Source: an uncultured Selenomonadales bacterium
GTDB taxonomy: Bacteria; Bacillota; Negativicutes; Selenomonadales; Selenomonadaceae
Reading direction: 5' to 3'
Length of the DNA stretch: 6,481 nt
Assembly (NCBI GenBank): GCA_947167555.1
Contig: CAMVIO010000118.1
Coordinates: forward strand, 1 to 6,481
Shown: positions 5,339 through 6,481 of the stretch, in pieces
Numbering within the stretch: the first letter of the stretch is position 1
Layout: each line of letters starts with the position of its first letter
Notes under the pieces: generated by a model
The model's database searches: none
The model's input: only the letters and a program-made list of their open reading frames with translations
What the model was told of the DNA's origin: nothing
Position numbers and translations under genes: made by a program

Positions 5339-6481
5339 TCAAAAGCACACTTCATTAATATAGCGATCGATAGCGGCGGCGGTTTCCGTCGTCTCGATGA
5401 ACTGTTTCTGAAATTGTACGCTTTCAGCACTTCTGACAGCCTGCAGGAAGCGTTCGGCGCTATGCCCGTCGCCAAAATAGTAAGATACAAAGTGGAAGTT
5501 TCCTGTCCGGGCAATACAGCGCAGGATTTCGTCCACATCCTCCCGGCATCGTTGAATATTACGGATTGCGCCAAGGTGATACCGGTTGCTCTGCCGCGTA
5601 CCCACGTCAATCGCGGGGACGCCATAGACGCAAGCCTCCCGCACTCCCGCGCTGGAATTCCCAAGGATGAACTCCGCCCCACGCAACAAGGAGAGGTAGC
5701 TTTCAAAAGGAATGGAGGGGAAGAAACGGAAACGCTCGTTTTCCCGCAGTCGTTCCAGCGCGGCGCGTACAATGTCGCTGCCGGAATCGTTGTTTGGAAG
5801 AATGACAATGTAGTTATTTCCTGAGAGCTCTGCCGCTCGCGCTACTTGTTCCGCCTCCAAAGCCAGCCGCTGCGATGTTGTAACTGGATGATAGGCAAGG
5901 ATTGCATATTTATCGAAGGGGATATCCAGCGCATGCTTCACATCTGCCAAGGCGGGCAGACTGTCTGAGAGCATGATATCGATGTCCGGCGAGCCTATCG
6001 TAAAGATATTTTCTGTTCTTTCCCCAAGCTGGAGAAGGCGAAGCCGTGCCTCTTCGTTCGCTACGAAGTGAAGATTACTGAGCTTCGTAATGGCATGACG
6101 CATAAATTCATCTGCCGTGCCGGTGACTTCTCCACCCTCGATATGAGCAACCCGCATATTGTTCAGCACGCCGACAATAGCCCCTGCGAGTGGTTCGATC
6201 CTGTCTCCATGAACGACAATCAAATCGGGCCGCGTTTGGTTGATAAATGAAGAGAAGGCGACTATGGTTTCCGCCAGAGCTAGGTCCATTTCCGAATGGT
6301 ACACGTAGTGCTCCGGAGTGCAGAGATGGGTGTAGCCGTCCCGCCGAAGCTCGTTAACAGTTAGACCGTACTCCGATAGAAGATGCATTCCAATAGCATA
6401 CACATAGCACTCAATTGCTTCGTCCGCCTCGCAGGCGCGCATTAACGGCTTTAGCTTTCCATAATCGGCACGTGTGCCCGT
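5339..6481 (-). CDS. neuC: NeuC-type hydrolysing UDP-GlcNAc 2-epimerase, 5' end cut by window edge
   Basis: Cytosolic enzyme that hydrolyses and epimerises UDP-GlcNAc to ManNAc for sialic acid, or the LegG-type relative that makes 2,4-diacetamido-6-deoxymannose for legionaminic acid. Of the 380 visible residues (numbered from the edge), TGTRADYGKLKPL (1-13) is the start of the GT-B-like fold; only about seven residues of a usual MKKILFV-like opening should be missing. HGDRIEPLAG (91-100), HIEGGEVTGTADE (113-125) and RHAITKL (128-134) are family hallmarks. GSPDID (163-168), HP (199), PNNDSGS (229-235) and GNSSAG with E282 (274-282) form the nucleotide-binding side. FGDGHSAERF (336-345) and the length match NeuC. 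An ATG at 6442 is internal, not the start. The gene is GC-richer than everything downstream. ManNAc-type and LegG-type cannot be separated without the neighbours beyond the edge. Confidence 0.94.
   Translation of the reverse strand, partial: TGTRADYGKLKPLMRACEADEAIECYVYAIGMHLLSEYGLTVNELRRDGYTHLCTPEHYVYHSEMDLALAETIVAFSSFINQTRPDLIVVHGDRIEPLAGAIVGVLNNMRVAHIEGGEVTGTADEFMRHAITKLSNLHFVANEEARLRLLQLGERTENIFTIGSPDIDIMLSDSLPALADVKHALDIPFDKYAILAYHPVTTSQRLALEAEQVARAAELSGNNYIVILPNNDSGSDIVRAALERLRENERFRFFPSIPFESYLSLLRGAEFILGNSSAGVREACVYGVPAIDVGTRQSNRYHLGAIRNIQRCREDVDEILRCIARTGNFHFVSYYFGDGHSAERFLQAVRSAESVQFQKQFIETTETAAAIDRYINEVCF

Noticed and set aside
5215..5808. 197-codon minus-strand open frame in the right half
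   Set aside because: It lies almost wholly inside the neuC-like gene in another frame, has no recognisable domain, and the overlapping NeuC frame carries all family motifs.
5414..5824. 136-codon plus-strand open frame
   Set aside because: Antisense shadow of the GC-rich neuC-like gene; no ribosome binding site or family features.

Overview
The window is a stretch of a polysaccharide or surface-sugar biosynthesis cluster, with every convincing gene on the minus strand. Reading in the direction of transcription (right to left) there are six protein genes. They are a NeuC-type hydrolysing UDP-GlcNAc 2-epimerase cut by the right edge, an FkbM methyltransferase with an N-terminal Rossmann-like module, a zinc-finger class I methyltransferase of the sugar C-methyltransferase type, two tandem radical SAM enzymes with one-cluster (twitch-like) auxiliary domains, and an NAD-dependent epimerase/dehydratase cut by the left edge. 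No tRNA, rRNA, CRISPR array, transposase or clear intrinsic terminator was seen.

Organism: strong AGGAGG-type ribosome binding sites, moderate GC and two oxygen-sensitive radical SAM enzymes fit an anaerobic Firmicute, perhaps a Clostridia or Negativicutes member. This is inference; no marker gene is present.

Layout: bases 5339-6481 hold the neuC-like gene, which is visibly GC-richer than the rest (sampled 60-base lines run from about 50 to 67 percent GC, against roughly 37 to 52 percent further left). Bases 5028-5338 are the only long gap, with a 12-codon leader ORF on the minus strand and an unexplained open stretch on the plus strand. Bases 519-5027 hold four genes packed as an operon (1-base TGATG overlap, then gaps of 21 and 22 bases). 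A 102-base gap with a possible stem-loop separates them from the dehydratase at 1-416.

How they may work together: NeuC releases ManNAc or a 2,4-diacetamido-6-deoxymannose for a nonulosonic acid (sialic or legionaminic acid). The other genes look like sugar-tailoring enzymes: a nucleotide-sugar dehydratase/epimerase, a probable C-methyltransferase, an O-methyltransferase, and two radical SAM enzymes that could epimerise, oxidise or dehydrate a sugar. No glycosyltransferase, flippase or polymerase is in view, so the final product cannot be named. The tandem radical SAM pair inside a sugar cluster is the best candidate here for undescribed chemistry.
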